Assembly: GCA_005406025.1 (NCBI GenBank)
Contig: BGZK01000002.1
Span: forward strand, 124,001-188,000
Length of the DNA stretch: 64,000 bases
Origin: Eumeta japonica
Taxonomy: Eukaryota; Arthropoda; Insecta; Lepidoptera; Psychidae
Direction of reading: 5' to 3'
Shown here: piece by piece, positions 50,350 through 57,142 of the stretch
Numbering within the stretch: the first letter of the stretch is position 1
How the letters are laid out: each line of letters begins with the position of its first letter
The notes under the pieces: model-generated
What the model was told of the DNA's origin: nothing
Database searches by the model: none
Seen by the model: the letters and a program-made list of their open reading frames with translations, nothing else
Translations under genes and position numbers: made by a program

Positions 50350-53300
50350 TACATATACAATCCGTTCTTTTCTTCTTGTATTTTTCTTTCTTATTACAAG
50401 TTTCGGTCTACCTTCCAGTGTTGTCGTCGTTCGTCTGTGTTGCCGTTTCGGTTACTATCAATATTTTGAAGAATTGGAAATTATAAAATTAAAATAAATT
50501 CATTGTTTTGCAACGACCTTTATGCAATGTACGTGAGCAAAGCCGCAAGCAAAGGGGGTAACGGTGTCATTTGAATTAGTTATAAATCTGTTTAATCTGA
50601 ATGGGGTCTGTATATGGCTTTATATAAAGTTTTATTTTTAATTAATAAATAAAATTAAGGATAATTTGTTTCTTCTTTGAAGTTACACTTCTTTTATCGT
50701 TTTAGGGGAAAATGATGAGAATATATTTTTACACACCGACATCTAAATCGACACTAATTGGTTGGTAAATGTCTCTCAAGTTTTGTAGAAAAGCTACCAA
50801 TAAACTATAAGTAAGGGCACCTCCCACGTACGTTAACGTGCGCGTGAGAACTTATGACTGCATTCAAGGAAGTTTTTAAAACACACATTATTCCATACAC
50901 ATAAATTGGCGTATATGGGTAAAATTGAAGATAAGTTACCGATGATCATAAATGAAGATTTTAATATTAATTTCATCTTGGAAAATTATCAATTTATACG
51001 AGAAGGTTTAAATCTTTCAATGAATATTGACCCTACAATTTCTACAACACCACATGGATCTACAATTGATGTTATAATTATACGACATATGGATAACGTT
51101 TCTACTAGACCGTTTGTATCATGTTTTAGCTACCACAACTCACATGTAACTCATACGGCCCTTTGAATGAGGACAAGAGCAATTAGCAATGTAATTAATT
51201 TAATTTCATTAAGTGTAATTTGTATAGTGATATATATATATATTTATTACGTAAACATAAATTACAATGAAATAATAAACATTATTTCACTTAAATTATG
51301 GTTTTTTAAGTTACACTCCTTTTAATTAAACCCTTATCCATTGTATCTAATGTTTTTATTTCGTTTTTTTTTTACAAACGTAGAATACTGGAATTTGGGA
51401 TGAAATTTTTGGAGTTATTTTTGTTTTATTACACCAAAGAATTATAACTCCTTACGTGCTGTACGTAAGTACACACACTACATTTTTTTAATGAACTTCA
51501 CAAGTAATCTTCCAAAAATGTTTCTGATTAATTTGCATAACTCATAAATGAATAAATTTGCATATGCACCACTGAAAAGAAGGTTTTGATTTATTTCTAG
51601 CAGTTGTTGTATTATACTCAAATATATTTAACGGTTTTGTAAACAATTATTTTCCATGCATAAATCGTAGTTTCACAAATATATATATATATTTTTTTAT
51701 ATTTGTGAAACTACGATTTATTAATTTTTTATAGCAAAGGTCAATATGACATTTTGACTTGCTACAAAAAAACAATTCTTCTCATTTGTACGCTTATATA
51801 AAGTTTGTGATTTTGTTGTCTGTATTTTTTTTTTCAGTTATCAGTGATAACAAACACATGTCTTCGTCCAGTGTCATCGCTGCTACAACGAGGAACAAAT
51901 TCCAGAGGCTCTCCTCAATGGACATTTGCTTTTAGATTGACTATACGTTTTACTTGCGTACATAGCTTAAGGACAGTCCGTAATCGAATAGGTGGAACTA
52001 GCGACCGCTATTGTTTAGAGCGTGGGCGGGAGCAAGGGACACGTATAGCCATTATTTTAAATTATCAAGAAAAAATATTGTATATTGGAAATCTAATTTG
52101 AAAAGTTATGTTAATATATGAAAGAAATGACAGTAGTTTCTGAACGATACTTAACAACAAAATATACTTACTGCTGACCAGAAGCTGCAGCTCCCTCCTG
52201 CCGATCTCGCCGCGTGCGCCGGTCACCGTGCACGTGTAGGCGCCGGCGTGGCCCGCCTCCACCCGCGGTATGGTCAGAGCCCCCTCACCCCCTCCCGCCC
52301 ACTCTGCAGGTGAACCGTCCCTCTCCCACCGCACCGAGCTGAGAATATATAACTTTTTAAAATGATCAAACCTTCAAAACTCCTTGAAGCTAATCAAAGG
52401 TTTGTTGATAAGAATCGGTTAGGGTATGATTTTATTCTACATATAGCGTGTAGTACCGAGTGGGGGTCAGTCGGTCGCTGAGCGCGAAGCGAAAACGTAG
52501 GTTCCTTAAATGTCATATGTAACAATATTACCGCATAACAAATGTAATGTAATATAGGTCTTAAAACTGTGTATTTTATTAAATGCAACCTTCATGATTG
52601 TTATATTTCAAATATTTAAATTATTACATGTATGTGACGTATATCTAGAAAATAGCAATCCTCGTTAGTCAGGGTCTCACTTACCTGATAGGATAGCCGG
52701 AGTATGGGCAATACAGCACGAGCTCGCGACCGGCCACCGCCCTGATAGGGCCGATGGAACGCACGTATGGGGGGGCCTAGAAACAATCGTTAAAGCTGGA
52801 AAAGGTGCTTATGTTTAAGAGCTTAGATGTTGTTCATATTATAGATAACTTGCACTGCTTCGGGATATTTATGCAATTAAGTTAATAACATTTTAATTTA
52901 ATTTTTAATTTATATATCGTACATTTGGAAAAGTTATTTAAAGCTTAATATTAGTACAAATAGTTTGCATACATCCCAGAAACGATTTAATTAAAATCAA
53001 AAGCAACAATTCAAGAATTTTTGTAATACCATATTAGTTGGTCATAACTATTTCTCTCTTTATGAAACAAAATAAAAACTTAATAATGATCGTGATTTAT
53101 ATATCATGGACCATAAAAGTCTATGCCAGTACTTAGGCAAAACCTTTAATATTAAACTATCTTTTTCCCGCTACCCCCCGCCTGTGAAGACATGAAATAA
53201 AATTCTTTATATTTTATATCGACCGATCATGCTGTCAACTATGATGCCTATTCCGATACCGGACTAATCTTTCAAATCCAATCGAAACCAATTCAATTCT

Positions 53301-56300
53301 GGATCTGTTTTGTGTTGGTCTCCTCTCGGTTGTTGGTGTTACCAGTAACTAATAGGTATAAAAAAATAATTCATTCCAATTATAGCCCATTTGTTATTAT
53401 GACGTACAAACTATTGTATTTTGTGAAGTTGTGTAATTTTTGCGTGGACGAGTAACAAACATTCATTGATCTTCATAATTTTTCTGTTTATAATATTAAT
53501 AGGATGTAGTGTGGGGTAAATAACAGATTTACTTTCTTTAAACGAAGAAAATCTGTTCATAAAATGATGTATTACACAATATTGAAAAAAAAGGATATTA
53601 TGAGATGCCTAATAGTATATCATGTCATTTATTTAAAAAGTGGTCGAAGACAGGGTCACCGTAGATGTTGAGCCGGGAGGTGTGCGCCACCTCGCCCAGG
53701 GCGTTGGCGGCGCGGCACGTGTACAGCCCGCCGTCCTCGGAGCGCACGTTGGATATGTTCAGGAACGCGGCGACCTCGTTGCTCTTCACCGTGAACTGCT
53801 CCAGGCTGTATCTGAAACGTATTCACACTAACTATCGTAGGTCATCCGTAGCCGGTGGAATTAAGTTCTATTGTTTCTATTTTTTTTATTGTTATTAACG
53901 CTCCATTTCGGTTTATGCACACACACACACACACTTACAGATAATGGAACATTGGTGGCTCACTCTTTAAGTGTTGCCATGAAAATAAAAGGTACCGGGT
54001 TCGATCCTAGACAACGGAGAATTCACGCAATGACTTTTTAACTAAGTCAGTTTCATTCTCTCGCTCCATATATCGGAGAATACTGTAAACCGTCGCACGG
54101 TCGATCGCGGCCGTTGTCGTCGCGATGATGACAGCGTTCAATGTCAGTCCCGATTCACACTGGGCCAGCATAGACAGCTTAAGGTCTTAACCCTTAAATC
54201 TAAATGATAAAGATTGTGGATGGGTATGTCTTAGCAGATGGGTGATTGAAACCTGACAGAACTCACATTAGTACTAAATATTTAGTCCACAGATGTAGAA
54301 GTCACAGTAAAAACGATCTCGATAAACAGATGGACAGACAGACGGCTTCACAAACAGTCGATGAAATTTCGCTATAAGGTTTCAGTGTAGAATTTTTAGA
54401 TACCAAAAAAGGAATATATATCGACTTAGAAAAGCAATAAAGTAGATAGATTTTATCAAACAATTCATAGAATCTGGTCATTAACTTAGTAACAATTAAA
54501 ATTTAGAATTTTTGTATGTATGTAAGACAGTGTTAAGGTTAAATGTTTTGGAACATTTTGAAATTTTAAAGCGTAAAGTTAAAAATAATAAGTAACTGCA
54601 AGAATTTTTTCATGCAAGGTGGTTTGGGCCAGATCTGTTAGTAGTTTTAACACTTATGACACCCTGGTAAATATCGCTACCTGTCTATCTGGCTTTTTCT
54701 GAAGATATGCTGATTTGGCATAATACTTACGTTGAAATTGTATCTAATTAATTAGAGGCGGTTAATATAAATAAAAAATTAACACTTGCTCAGGTGTTTG
54801 ATATCTGTCATCCTCTTAAATTAATATTCAACTTATTGTTGAAGCCTAATCATTGCTTTCTATTTTATAAGGCACGAGTCCAACCTCATCTGGGGTACTG
54901 TTGTTACCTCTGGGCTGGGACACCCCAATCTCAAATTTTGCCTTTAGATCACATCCTACGTAAAGCATCTCGAATCGTCGGCGACGCTGTAGTATCCAAC
55001 CAATTCGAGCCGTTGGCCTTGCAAAGAGATGTAGCGTCGCTGTGCATGTTCTATCGCATATAATATGGAGAGTGCTTTCAAGAGCTATTTAATCTTATTT
55101 CTGCCGCTGATTTTCGTTATCGTTCCGTTCGTCAGAAATACCATAAGCACCGTCTCGATGGCTGGCTCTCTACAACTGTACACTTCATGCGCAATTCTCT
55201 GCCACGTACGGTGTGGCTCTGGAATGATTCACATTATTTCGGTATTCCCAAAAAACTTTAACAAGGGAGTTTTTAAGAAAAGAGCGTATTTCTATTTAAA
55301 AGGCCAGCAATGCACATGGAGCTCCTTTAAGGTTGCGAGTATTCATGGGCAGTGGCGTCCATTTTACTTTACAATGACCCGCATGCTAGTTTGCCTTTTG
55401 TAAATCTTAGAAAAAAAGTTGAATGAGGACTTGTAGTGAAAGAGAAAATTTGAGGGTCTGCGATGGATTGCACGCTGCATGTTACTATAAAGTCTAATAC
55501 TGAATTTCTGCGAAATAATCCGTACACAATAAAATATTTTACAAAATATATTTATCTTAGTTTGATGTTAAAGTTTGATTTAAAACTATATTCTAGTATA
55601 TTTTGAACTCTTAAATACTAGCAATATATTAAAGCTATATATGTGTAATCACGATATAAAAATAAAAACAAATATCACTATTTTAAAAAATCTTTTATGA
55701 GGTATGTTAAAGTATAGTGAACCATATTGTCATGCATAACTCATGTTCTTTTGTCACACACAAAATTTTAATGGGATTTTCGAATAGTTAAGGTGGATAT
55801 TCATTGTTACTTTGAATAATACGGAAGTGAATTTGCAATTAATTCCGTTCCGTGTTTCCAGTATAGGGTAATAATAACATAGGCGAATAAGCGGTATCGT
55901 AGAGTAATCGAGTAAACACTGATCCTCTGTTTTTAACTTGACCCTAAAATTAAAAAAAAAAAAACAAATAGAATGTTTTGAAGTTATACTTGAGGAAAGA
56001 TCAGTCGAGAAAATATGGTATTAAACTATTTAGGCGGAATCTTTTAGAGGCTTTTGCTCTGGGAGAACGGCGTTCTGCTAGGGTGCGGGCTTACAAGATT
56101 CATTTTGGTCCAATTCCGCTCAAGAAACGTACAGTGAGATTGGAAACTATTGTATGTGAAACCAGAAGACATATTGGGGTCTGAACAGAATAAAGAATTA
56201 TGCCTAGAATTGTTACAACGTTTCAATAGGTCCATCGGTCAATTAGGAATTATTCAGTACAATCTTTCTGTTTTTGCGCATAATGCTATTGTGCTAATTT

Positions 56301-57142
56301 ACAAATATGTCATCAGGACTCGAATAAAAGAAACATAAACTAAACGAGATTACAAGGGGGCTAAGATAACTGTTTCCCCGTTAAAGCTTCGTTCTGTAGA
56401 AGTTAGTAAATACAATAAGATTTGACTCACTTATGCCCCCTCGTCGGCGTCGCCATGGGCTGGCCGTCCAGTAGCCAAGTGAAGTGAGGCGGGGGCGAGC
56501 CGGCCGCCGAACACTTGAGGGTCACCACTTGGCCGGGTCGCAGGACTTGCTCTATAAACGTGTACTGGAGTTCTGGTGCTGTGTCTATTGAAAAAGAGTT
56601 TTGTAACTGAAGAATAAGTACAGCAAAGAAGGTCTGTAAGGCTGTACATTTTTTATTAATTTTATACATTATATTCTTATGCATAATTTTTATTTATGTA
56701 CACATGTATAGTACTAGGTTCAAGGGACATTGCATATTTTCCTTTGTTTTGAAATATGATTTTATCGTGTAAGACAGAATGAAGTGCTTGTAATACGAGC
56801 CATGTATCTCATTACCAAAACTAGTATATTTATCGTGATCAAAAATTGCCCAAATTTATGGTTTTTGAGTAGATAATCGCTACAGTAGTAATTACCTCCG
56901 AGTCTCAATTCTGAACTCGCTTGCGCCGAATCTCTTTCGTTCCTGGCCATACACTGGTAGACACCTTTGTCCGCTCTGTGTACTGAAGTTATCACGAGTT
57001 GAGCGCCGTCGTTGTGGACTCTGACGCGTCCCCCGGCCACTCCGGCACCGAGAGGCGCGCCGTTGTGCAGCCAGCCCAGGCGCGGGGCCGGCCAACCGCT
57101 CCAGGTGCAGTTGATCGTGGCTGTACCACCGCTGTTTACCAC
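18702..57142 (-). CDS. Dscam2: Dscam-family adhesion receptor (Dscam2-like), 5'-partial, multi-exon
   Basis: This is a homophilic cell-surface receptor of the Dscam family, which acts in neurite self-recognition and tiling. Thirty minus-strand exons chain together: Ig4-Ig9, FN1-FN4, Ig10, FN5-FN6, a transmembrane helix and a cytoplasmic tail. This is the standard Dscam order. Splice phases agree at every junction except two exons that each carry a one-base discrepancy (52685-52776 and 35564-35691). The Dscam2-type assignment rests on Ig7 wording ([34 protein letters not shown]) and on the E-I-S-P-Y-A-T-F tail box; Dscam4 is the main alternative. Ig1-Ig3 and the signal peptide lie beyond the window. 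Introns in which I see nothing notable: 18736-19091, 24906-25802, 28871-29505, 29869-30645, 30835-31475, 33644-35563 (purine-rich), 36900-37244, 39954-40777, 40998-41743, 41893-42732, 42878-43382, 48603-49341, 52339-52684, 52777-53659, 56585-56895. Confidence 0.9.
19092..19175 (-). CDS. Dscam2: Dscam exon: distal tail, Pro/Gly-rich
   Basis: An 84-base exon encodes [15 protein letters not shown], then [10 protein letters not shown]. It lies between a GTTTACCAG acceptor and a strong AA|GTGAGT donor. Its phase matches the preceding exon, and its GC content stands out against AT-rich flanks. Confidence 0.75.
19176..21835. other. Dscam intron with repeat relics
   Basis: Near 20150-20180, 'ttatttcacaacgccatcta' is similar to 'ttattttataacgccgtcta' near 61940. 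Near 20860-20925, 'acagaaccctctgtatgcga' and a following 'tttggccagtttt' match the lepidopteran tail repeat. No coding sequence was recognised. Confidence 0.5.
21836..21908 (-). CDS. Dscam2: Dscam exon: distal tail, Gly/Ser-rich
   Basis: A 73-base exon encodes [17 protein letters not shown]. It fits the phase of both neighbours (two bases in, AG left over). Two acceptors six bases apart (exon end 21908 or 21902) would give a two-residue length choice. The donor is AG|GTAGAA, and reading through gives an immediate stop. Confidence 0.75.
21909..23810. other. Dscam intron, little recognisable content
   Basis: A weak reverse-transcriptase-like phrase ([14 protein letters not shown]) occurs near 22710-22760 and may be a very old retroelement piece. 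Otherwise nothing is recognised. Confidence 0.35.
23811..23942 (-). CDS. Dscam2: Dscam exon: distal cytoplasmic tail
   Basis: It encodes [14 protein letters not shown], resembling the D-E-S-T-L-S-K-S segment of fly Dscam2, then an alanine/arginine-rich stretch and a Ser/Asp run (S-D-S-D-D-N-S-D-S). The acceptor is CTGTTGCAG and the donor is G|GTCGTT. If unspliced, the frame stops two codons later at a TAG (23803-23805), so this could also be a short-isoform end. Confidence 0.88.
24373..24416. repeat. Perfect 20-bp hairpin with 4-base loop
   Basis: The arms tgttactaaattctattaca (24373-24392) and its exact complement (24397-24416) flank aaac. It lies in the Dscam intron between the exons at 24726 and 23942. 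Confidence 0.92.
24726..24905 (-). CDS. Dscam2: Dscam exon: cytoplasmic E-I-S-P-Y-A-T-F box and His/Arg-rich stretch
   Basis: It begins [12 protein letters not shown], the most conserved tail motif of insect Dscam proteins and a likely tyrosine-based signalling site (inference). After L-H-L-R-T-F-G-R-R come D-D-D, P-P-P and a histidine/arginine-rich run ([12 protein letters not shown]). It ends H-A-Y-R-Y. The acceptor is TCTCCCTCAG and the donor is G|GTAAAC. Confidence 0.92.
25803..25954 (-). CDS. Dscam2: Dscam exon: proximal cytoplasmic tail
   Basis: It encodes [18 protein letters not shown], then a serine-rich stretch ([10 protein letters not shown]) ending D-D-S-S. It follows the transmembrane exon in phase. 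Two acceptors are possible: the CAG ending above 25954, or a GAG after a T-rich tract giving an exon end at 25936. The second would remove K-F-F-C-L-S-like residues and give Asn-Gly. The donor is G|GTGACT. Confidence 0.85.
27560..28213 (+). pseudogene. Ty3/gypsy pol relic, integrase C-terminal part
   Basis: Frames from 27740 on carry [45 protein letters not shown] and, in a third frame, V-N-V-S-I-D-R-V-K followed by a T-R-S-G-R motif and a stop. This is the usual order at the end of insect gypsy integrase. Several frameshifts and stops show it is dead. It lies antisense in the Dscam intron after the transmembrane exon. Confidence 0.88.
28214..28430 (+). mobile_element. Possible 3' LTR of the Ty3/gypsy relic
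   Basis: Directly after the pol stop comes a purine run (gcgagggggtctacc), then GC-rich DNA with a TATA-like gcgcgtatatacgg and a cacgcgcggcgcatgcg block. This is the usual LTR layout after pol. The exact ends and a second LTR copy were not found. Confidence 0.5.
28720..28870 (-). CDS. Dscam2: Dscam exon: juxtamembrane stalk and transmembrane helix
   Basis: It encodes [17 protein letters not shown], then a helix of about 23 residues ([20 protein letters not shown] followed by V-C-V-I) and a Q-G-K-K stop-transfer end. It is a type I single-pass membrane anchor. The acceptor is ATTGCTTCAG and the donor is AA|GTACGT, leaving two bases. If the intron is retained, the frame stays open and stops at 28656-28658, adding 21 residues. 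Confidence 0.93.
29506..29647 (-). CDS. Dscam2: Dscam exon: FN6 second part
   Basis: It encodes [21 protein letters not shown], then [10 protein letters not shown]-x-P-A-x-W-Y-x-L is the Dscam FN6 signature. The acceptor is TATATTCAG. The only donor that keeps phase is G|GTTGGT, a weak GT site. Confidence 0.9.
29723..29868 (-). CDS. Dscam2: Dscam exon: FN6 first part
   Basis: It encodes P-K-P-P-K-P-E-E-H, then [18 protein letters not shown] and E-H-W-I-K. W-x-D-G-G-C-P-I is the Dscam FN6 signature. The acceptor is TATATTTCAG and the donor is G|GTATCT, ending in phase 0. Confidence 0.93.
30646..30834 (-). CDS. Dscam2: Dscam exon: FN5 second part
   Basis: It encodes G-Y-I-L-H-Y-K, then [16 protein letters not shown] and [15 protein letters not shown]. 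The C-G-x-x-Y phrase is typical of Dscam FN5. The chosen donor is C|GTGAGT. A second GT three bases upstream (exon end 30649) would drop one residue without changing frame. Confidence 0.92.
31476..31664 (-). CDS. Dscam2: Dscam exon: Ig10 end and FN5 start
   Basis: It encodes [15 protein letters not shown], closing Ig10. It then continues [13 protein letters not shown] and [14 protein letters not shown], opening FN5. The acceptor is CATTTTAG and the donor is G|GTAATC. Confidence 0.92.
31842..32366 (-). repeat. Interspersed repeat family R1, copy B, reverse and rearranged
   Basis: The right part (32090-32366) is the reverse complement of copies A and C. The left part replaces their GC-rich block with a different segment holding two direct copies of gcacgcgtcccttccactc (31950s and 32010s). 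It lies in the Dscam intron after the Ig10a exon. Confidence 0.82.
33097..33276 (-). CDS. Dscam2: Dscam exon: Ig10 first half
   Basis: It encodes [12 protein letters not shown], then [20 protein letters not shown] and [12 protein letters not shown]-x-A-S-F is the Dscam signature at the join from FN4 to the tenth Ig domain. The acceptor is TATTTGCAG and the donor is G|GTGAGT. Confidence 0.93.
33468..33643 (-). CDS. Dscam2: Dscam exon: FN4 second part
   Basis: It encodes [20 protein letters not shown], then G-S-G-E-G-E-S-T, the N-Q-x-Y-E-F-W-V-S-A-S signature of Dscam FN4. The acceptor is CTTCTTTCAG and the donor is A|GTGAGT. It joins in phase only if the upstream exon's frame break is corrected. 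Confidence 0.92.
35564..35691 (-). CDS. Dscam2: Dscam exon: FN4 first part, frame shifted inside
   Basis: The first half reads [11 protein letters not shown], then D-T-V-L-V-S-W-L-P. The second half continues correctly only in another frame: [19 protein letters not shown], which is the expected FN4 C strand. The break falls at the C run after the Trp-Leu codons (near 35626-35636). The exon is 128 bases, while 127 or 130 would fit the neighbouring phases. Family spacing between Trp and N-G favours two missing bases. The acceptor is AACTTTTCAG and the donor is CG|GTGGGT. Confidence 0.8.
35851..36003 (-). CDS. Dscam2: Dscam exon: FN3 domain 3, second part
   Basis: It encodes [20 protein letters not shown], then F-T-N-A-G-D-G and P-V-F-C-M-T-E-E-D. 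It matches the L-H-x-L-x-K-x-x-N-Y-S segment of Dscam FN3. The acceptor is GTTTTTCAG and the donor is C|GTGAGT. Confidence 0.92.
36065..36175 (-). repeat. Lepidopteran-type transposon tail relic, reverse
   Basis: It reads ctagtttctacccgcaattt on the plus strand and is followed by agtagttttcgcgtaaaa. This is the reverse form of the cacgcggacgaaatcgcggg relic at 9735-9905. It lies within the FN3 intron. Confidence 0.55.
36753..36899 (-). CDS. Dscam2: Dscam exon: FN3 domain 3, first part
   Basis: It encodes [19 protein letters not shown], then [13 protein letters not shown], the usual beginning of the third Dscam FN3 domain. The acceptor is GTCTTCTAG and the donor is G|GTATGC. Confidence 0.92.
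37245..37562 (-). CDS. Dscam2: Dscam exon: FN2 complete
   Basis: A whole FN3 domain lies in one 318-base exon: [30 protein letters not shown], then [15 protein letters not shown] and G-A-G-P-A-S. The W-x-G-E-L-L-G-Y phrase is typical of Dscam FN2. The donor is G|GTGAAT. Confidence 0.93.
38430..38640 (-). repeat. LINE-like 3' end with short AT-rich tail repeats
   Basis: It starts with tandem ttcaaattcaaa-type units (38436-38470) and continues into ggttacaaaataatacttga and agaacaacgagcaagaaact. This resembles the 3' untranslated end of a non-LTR retrotransposon inserted on the minus strand. The class is inferred from pattern only. Confidence 0.5.
39048..39690. mobile_element. Nonautonomous repeat bounded by ggaacgaagttcc motifs
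   Basis: Palindromic ttttggaacgaagttcctta (about 39048) and cgaaggaacttcgttcctac (about 39652) bound about 600 bases. The right end adds the small hairpin ggtgtcccacgacacc. Inside are two direct copies of aaagtccgtggaataaaa (about 39145 and 39178). It lies in the intron between FN1b and FN2. Confidence 0.5.
39808..39953 (-). CDS. Dscam2: Dscam exon: FN1 second part
   Basis: It encodes [20 protein letters not shown], then [12 protein letters not shown], the F and G strands of FN1 (T-A-Y-x-I-R signature). The acceptor is TTATTTTCAG and the donor is G|GTGACG. Confidence 0.92.
40778..40997 (-). CDS. Dscam2: Dscam exon: FN1 first part
   Basis: It encodes E-K-P-D-S-P-H-S-L, then [17 protein letters not shown] and G-Y-T-V-Q-Y. 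The D-G-N-S-P-L phrase is characteristic of the first FN3 domain in Dscam. A GTAAGT donor leaves two bases (GT), and the acceptor is TTTCACAG. Confidence 0.92.
41744..41892 (-). CDS. Dscam2: Dscam exon: Ig9 second half
   Basis: It encodes [18 protein letters not shown], then [16 protein letters not shown] and I-Y-L-S-V-Q, completing Ig9 before the fibronectin domains. The acceptor is CACTTTCAG and the donor is G|GTCCGT. Confidence 0.92.
42733..42877 (-). CDS. Dscam2: Dscam exon: Ig9 first half
   Basis: It encodes [17 protein letters not shown], then [11 protein letters not shown] and [13 protein letters not shown], matching Dscam2 Ig9 (E-P-A-R-F-E..S-A-R-N-I-S). The exon is very GC-rich. The acceptor is GTGTTCAG and the donor is AG|GTGCGA, with two bases left over. 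Confidence 0.92.
43383..43559 (-). CDS. Dscam2: Dscam exon: Ig8 second half
   Basis: It encodes [16 protein letters not shown], then [15 protein letters not shown] and I-F-V-S-V-N, completing Ig8. The acceptor is CTTGCCCAG and the donor is G|GTGGGT. One base is left over. Confidence 0.92.
43777..43813. repeat. 17-bp hairpin, one mismatch
   Basis: The arms atgtgctttccgacatt and aatgtcggagagcacat are separated by 3 bases. Just before it lie three direct copies of accaaaatgta-like units (43742-43780). It is in the intron after Ig8b. Confidence 0.85.
44100..44146. repeat. Near-perfect 18-bp hairpin
   Basis: The arms gaattgtttcttaaaagt and acttttaaagaaacaattc are complementary apart from one extra A. 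The loop is about 10 bases. It lies in the Ig8 intron. Confidence 0.85.
44827..44946 (-). CDS. Dscam2: Dscam exon: Ig8 first half
   Basis: It encodes [11 protein letters not shown], then [20 protein letters not shown] and V-T-W-M-K-Q, the N-terminal half of an Ig domain. The acceptor is ACGCTGCCAG and the donor is G|GTATTT. The 5' G from Ig7 plus TG gives Val. Confidence 0.92.
44947..48442. other. Long AT-rich Dscam intron before Ig8
   Basis: Mostly low-complexity AT-rich DNA. A GC-rich block at 45781-45835 (ggctccaagtggccagttcg) has a short open plus frame and is unassigned. A 14-bp hairpin (ttaacgttcacaac, 46462-46496) is present. No second Ig7 exon is visible here. Confidence 0.55.
48443..48602 (-). 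CDS. Dscam2: Dscam exon: Ig7 second half
   Basis: It encodes [10 protein letters not shown], then [20 protein letters not shown] and Y-T-A-E-L-V-V-K. It starts in phase 0 after a TGTTCACAG acceptor and ends G|GTAACG. It pairs with the half-domain exon about 740 bases upstream to make one complete Ig7. Confidence 0.92.
49342..49487 (-). CDS. Dscam2: Dscam exon: Ig7 first half
   Basis: The translation begins [11 protein letters not shown] and continues [20 protein letters not shown], then H-F-T-W-L-K-D-G. This is very close to my memory of insect Dscam2 Ig7, which is the alternatively spliced domain in flies. The acceptor is AAATTCCAG and the donor is CAG|GTGCGT, ending in phase 0. No duplicate of this exon is visible nearby. 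Confidence 0.9.
49632..49690. repeat. Microsatellite (AC)n and (AT)n
   Basis: A run of ac dinucleotides is followed by at dinucleotides directly next to the left end of the MITE. A second (ta)n run sits at its right end (50318-50346). Confidence 0.95.
49691..50315. mobile_element. MITE of about 625 bp with long terminal inverted repeats
   Basis: The left end tagggtggtcgttaaaaatt and the right end taattttaaacgaccaccct are inverted copies. Complementarity continues for about 125 bases with scattered changes (through aacacgtgcctcaagacggt on the left and gaccgtcttgaggcacgtgt on the right). The middle (about 370 bases) is AT-rich without a reading frame. Flanking TA and insertion inside an (AT)n run fit a TA target-site element of Tc1/mariner type, which is inferred. 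Confidence 0.9.
50906..51175 (+). pseudogene. Endonuclease-domain fragment of a mobile element
   Basis: It encodes [12 protein letters not shown], then [17 protein letters not shown] and [12 protein letters not shown]. This is the D-F-N ... T-x-x-G-x-x-I-D ... S-Y-H pattern of endonuclease/exonuclease/phosphatase domains found next to insect helicase or retroelement genes. It is short and isolated, so it is a relic. Confidence 0.65.
51660..51721. repeat. Perfect 24-bp hairpin
   Basis: The arms are 51660-51683 and 51698-51721 (core taaatcgtagtttcacaaat and its complement), with a 14-base AT loop. The complement is exact. It lies in the intron between Ig6b and Ig7a. Confidence 0.93.
52172..52338 (-). 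CDS. Dscam2: Dscam exon: Ig6 second half
   Basis: It starts with S-V-R-W-E-R-D-G, the Ig6 tryptophan motif (V-W-E-R-D in fly Dscam). It continues through a glycine-rich turn, [17 protein letters not shown] and R-R-E-L-Q-L-L-V-S. The acceptor is ATTCTCAG and the donor is A|GTAAGTA. One base (A) is left over. Confidence 0.9.
52685..52776 (-). CDS. Dscam2: Dscam exon: Ig6 first half, frame off by one base
   Basis: The open frame reads P-P-Y-V-R-S-I-G, then AGRELVLYC and the start of the C strand. This matches Dscam Ig6, where L-P-Y-I-R and a Cys fall at the same places. The acceptor TTTCTAG and donor GTAAGT are clear. However, the exon is 92 bases long, while the phases of its neighbours need 91. 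The exon begins with G followed by seven C residues; six would put it in frame. This is either a base-calling error in the run or a real frameshift. The downstream junction is in phase. Confidence 0.8.
53660..53811 (-). CDS. Dscam2: Dscam exon: Ig5 second half
   Basis: This exon completes Ig5: [15 protein letters not shown], then [15 protein letters not shown] and L-N-I-Y-G. The acceptor is CGTTTCAG and the donor is G|GTGACC. The preceding AA plus A gives Lys, and one base (G) is left over. Confidence 0.92.
54150..54270 (+). repeat. Interspersed repeat relic, copy 2
   Basis: It contains cacactgggccagcatagac and then attgtggatgggtatgtctt, gggtgattgaaacctgacag, parallel to 2110-2220. It lies in the Ig5 intron. 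Confidence 0.6.
54794..55395 (+). pseudogene. Non-LTR retrotransposon ORF2 C-terminal fragment
   Basis: It encodes [19 protein letters not shown], then [11 protein letters not shown] and [16 protein letters not shown]. After frame changes it continues [11 protein letters not shown]. This is the conserved region after the RT in CR1/jockey-like LINEs of moths. Stops and frameshifts show it is inactive. It lies antisense in the Ig5 intron. Confidence 0.85.
55978..56338 (+). other. Two overlapping open frames, unassigned
   Basis: One frame includes [16 protein letters not shown], which loosely recalls the K-Y-G-I-K segment of piggyBac transposases. The next has [16 protein letters not shown]. 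Neither is convincing; they may be transposon pieces. They lie antisense in the Ig5 intron. Confidence 0.3.
56431..56584 (-). CDS. Dscam2: Dscam exon: Ig5 first half
   Basis: The translation contains [19 protein letters not shown] followed by F-T-W-L-L-D-G-Q-P, which is the B-to-C strand region of an Ig domain. The acceptor is TTTTTCAATAG and the donor is GTGAGTC. The G left by the Ig4 exon plus AC gives Asp, and two bases (AA) carry into the next exon. Confidence 0.92.
56896..57142 (-). CDS. Dscam2: Dscam exon: Ig4 domain
   Basis: This exon holds almost a whole Ig domain: Cys in TINCTWSG, Trp in LGWLHNG, and the distal D-K-G-V-Y-Q-C. The closing [13 protein letters not shown] matches the end of Dscam Ig4. 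It is bounded by an AG acceptor above 57142 and a G|GTAATT donor. It starts in phase 0 and leaves one base (G) over. It is the most upstream Dscam exon I can find in the window. Confidence 0.92.
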
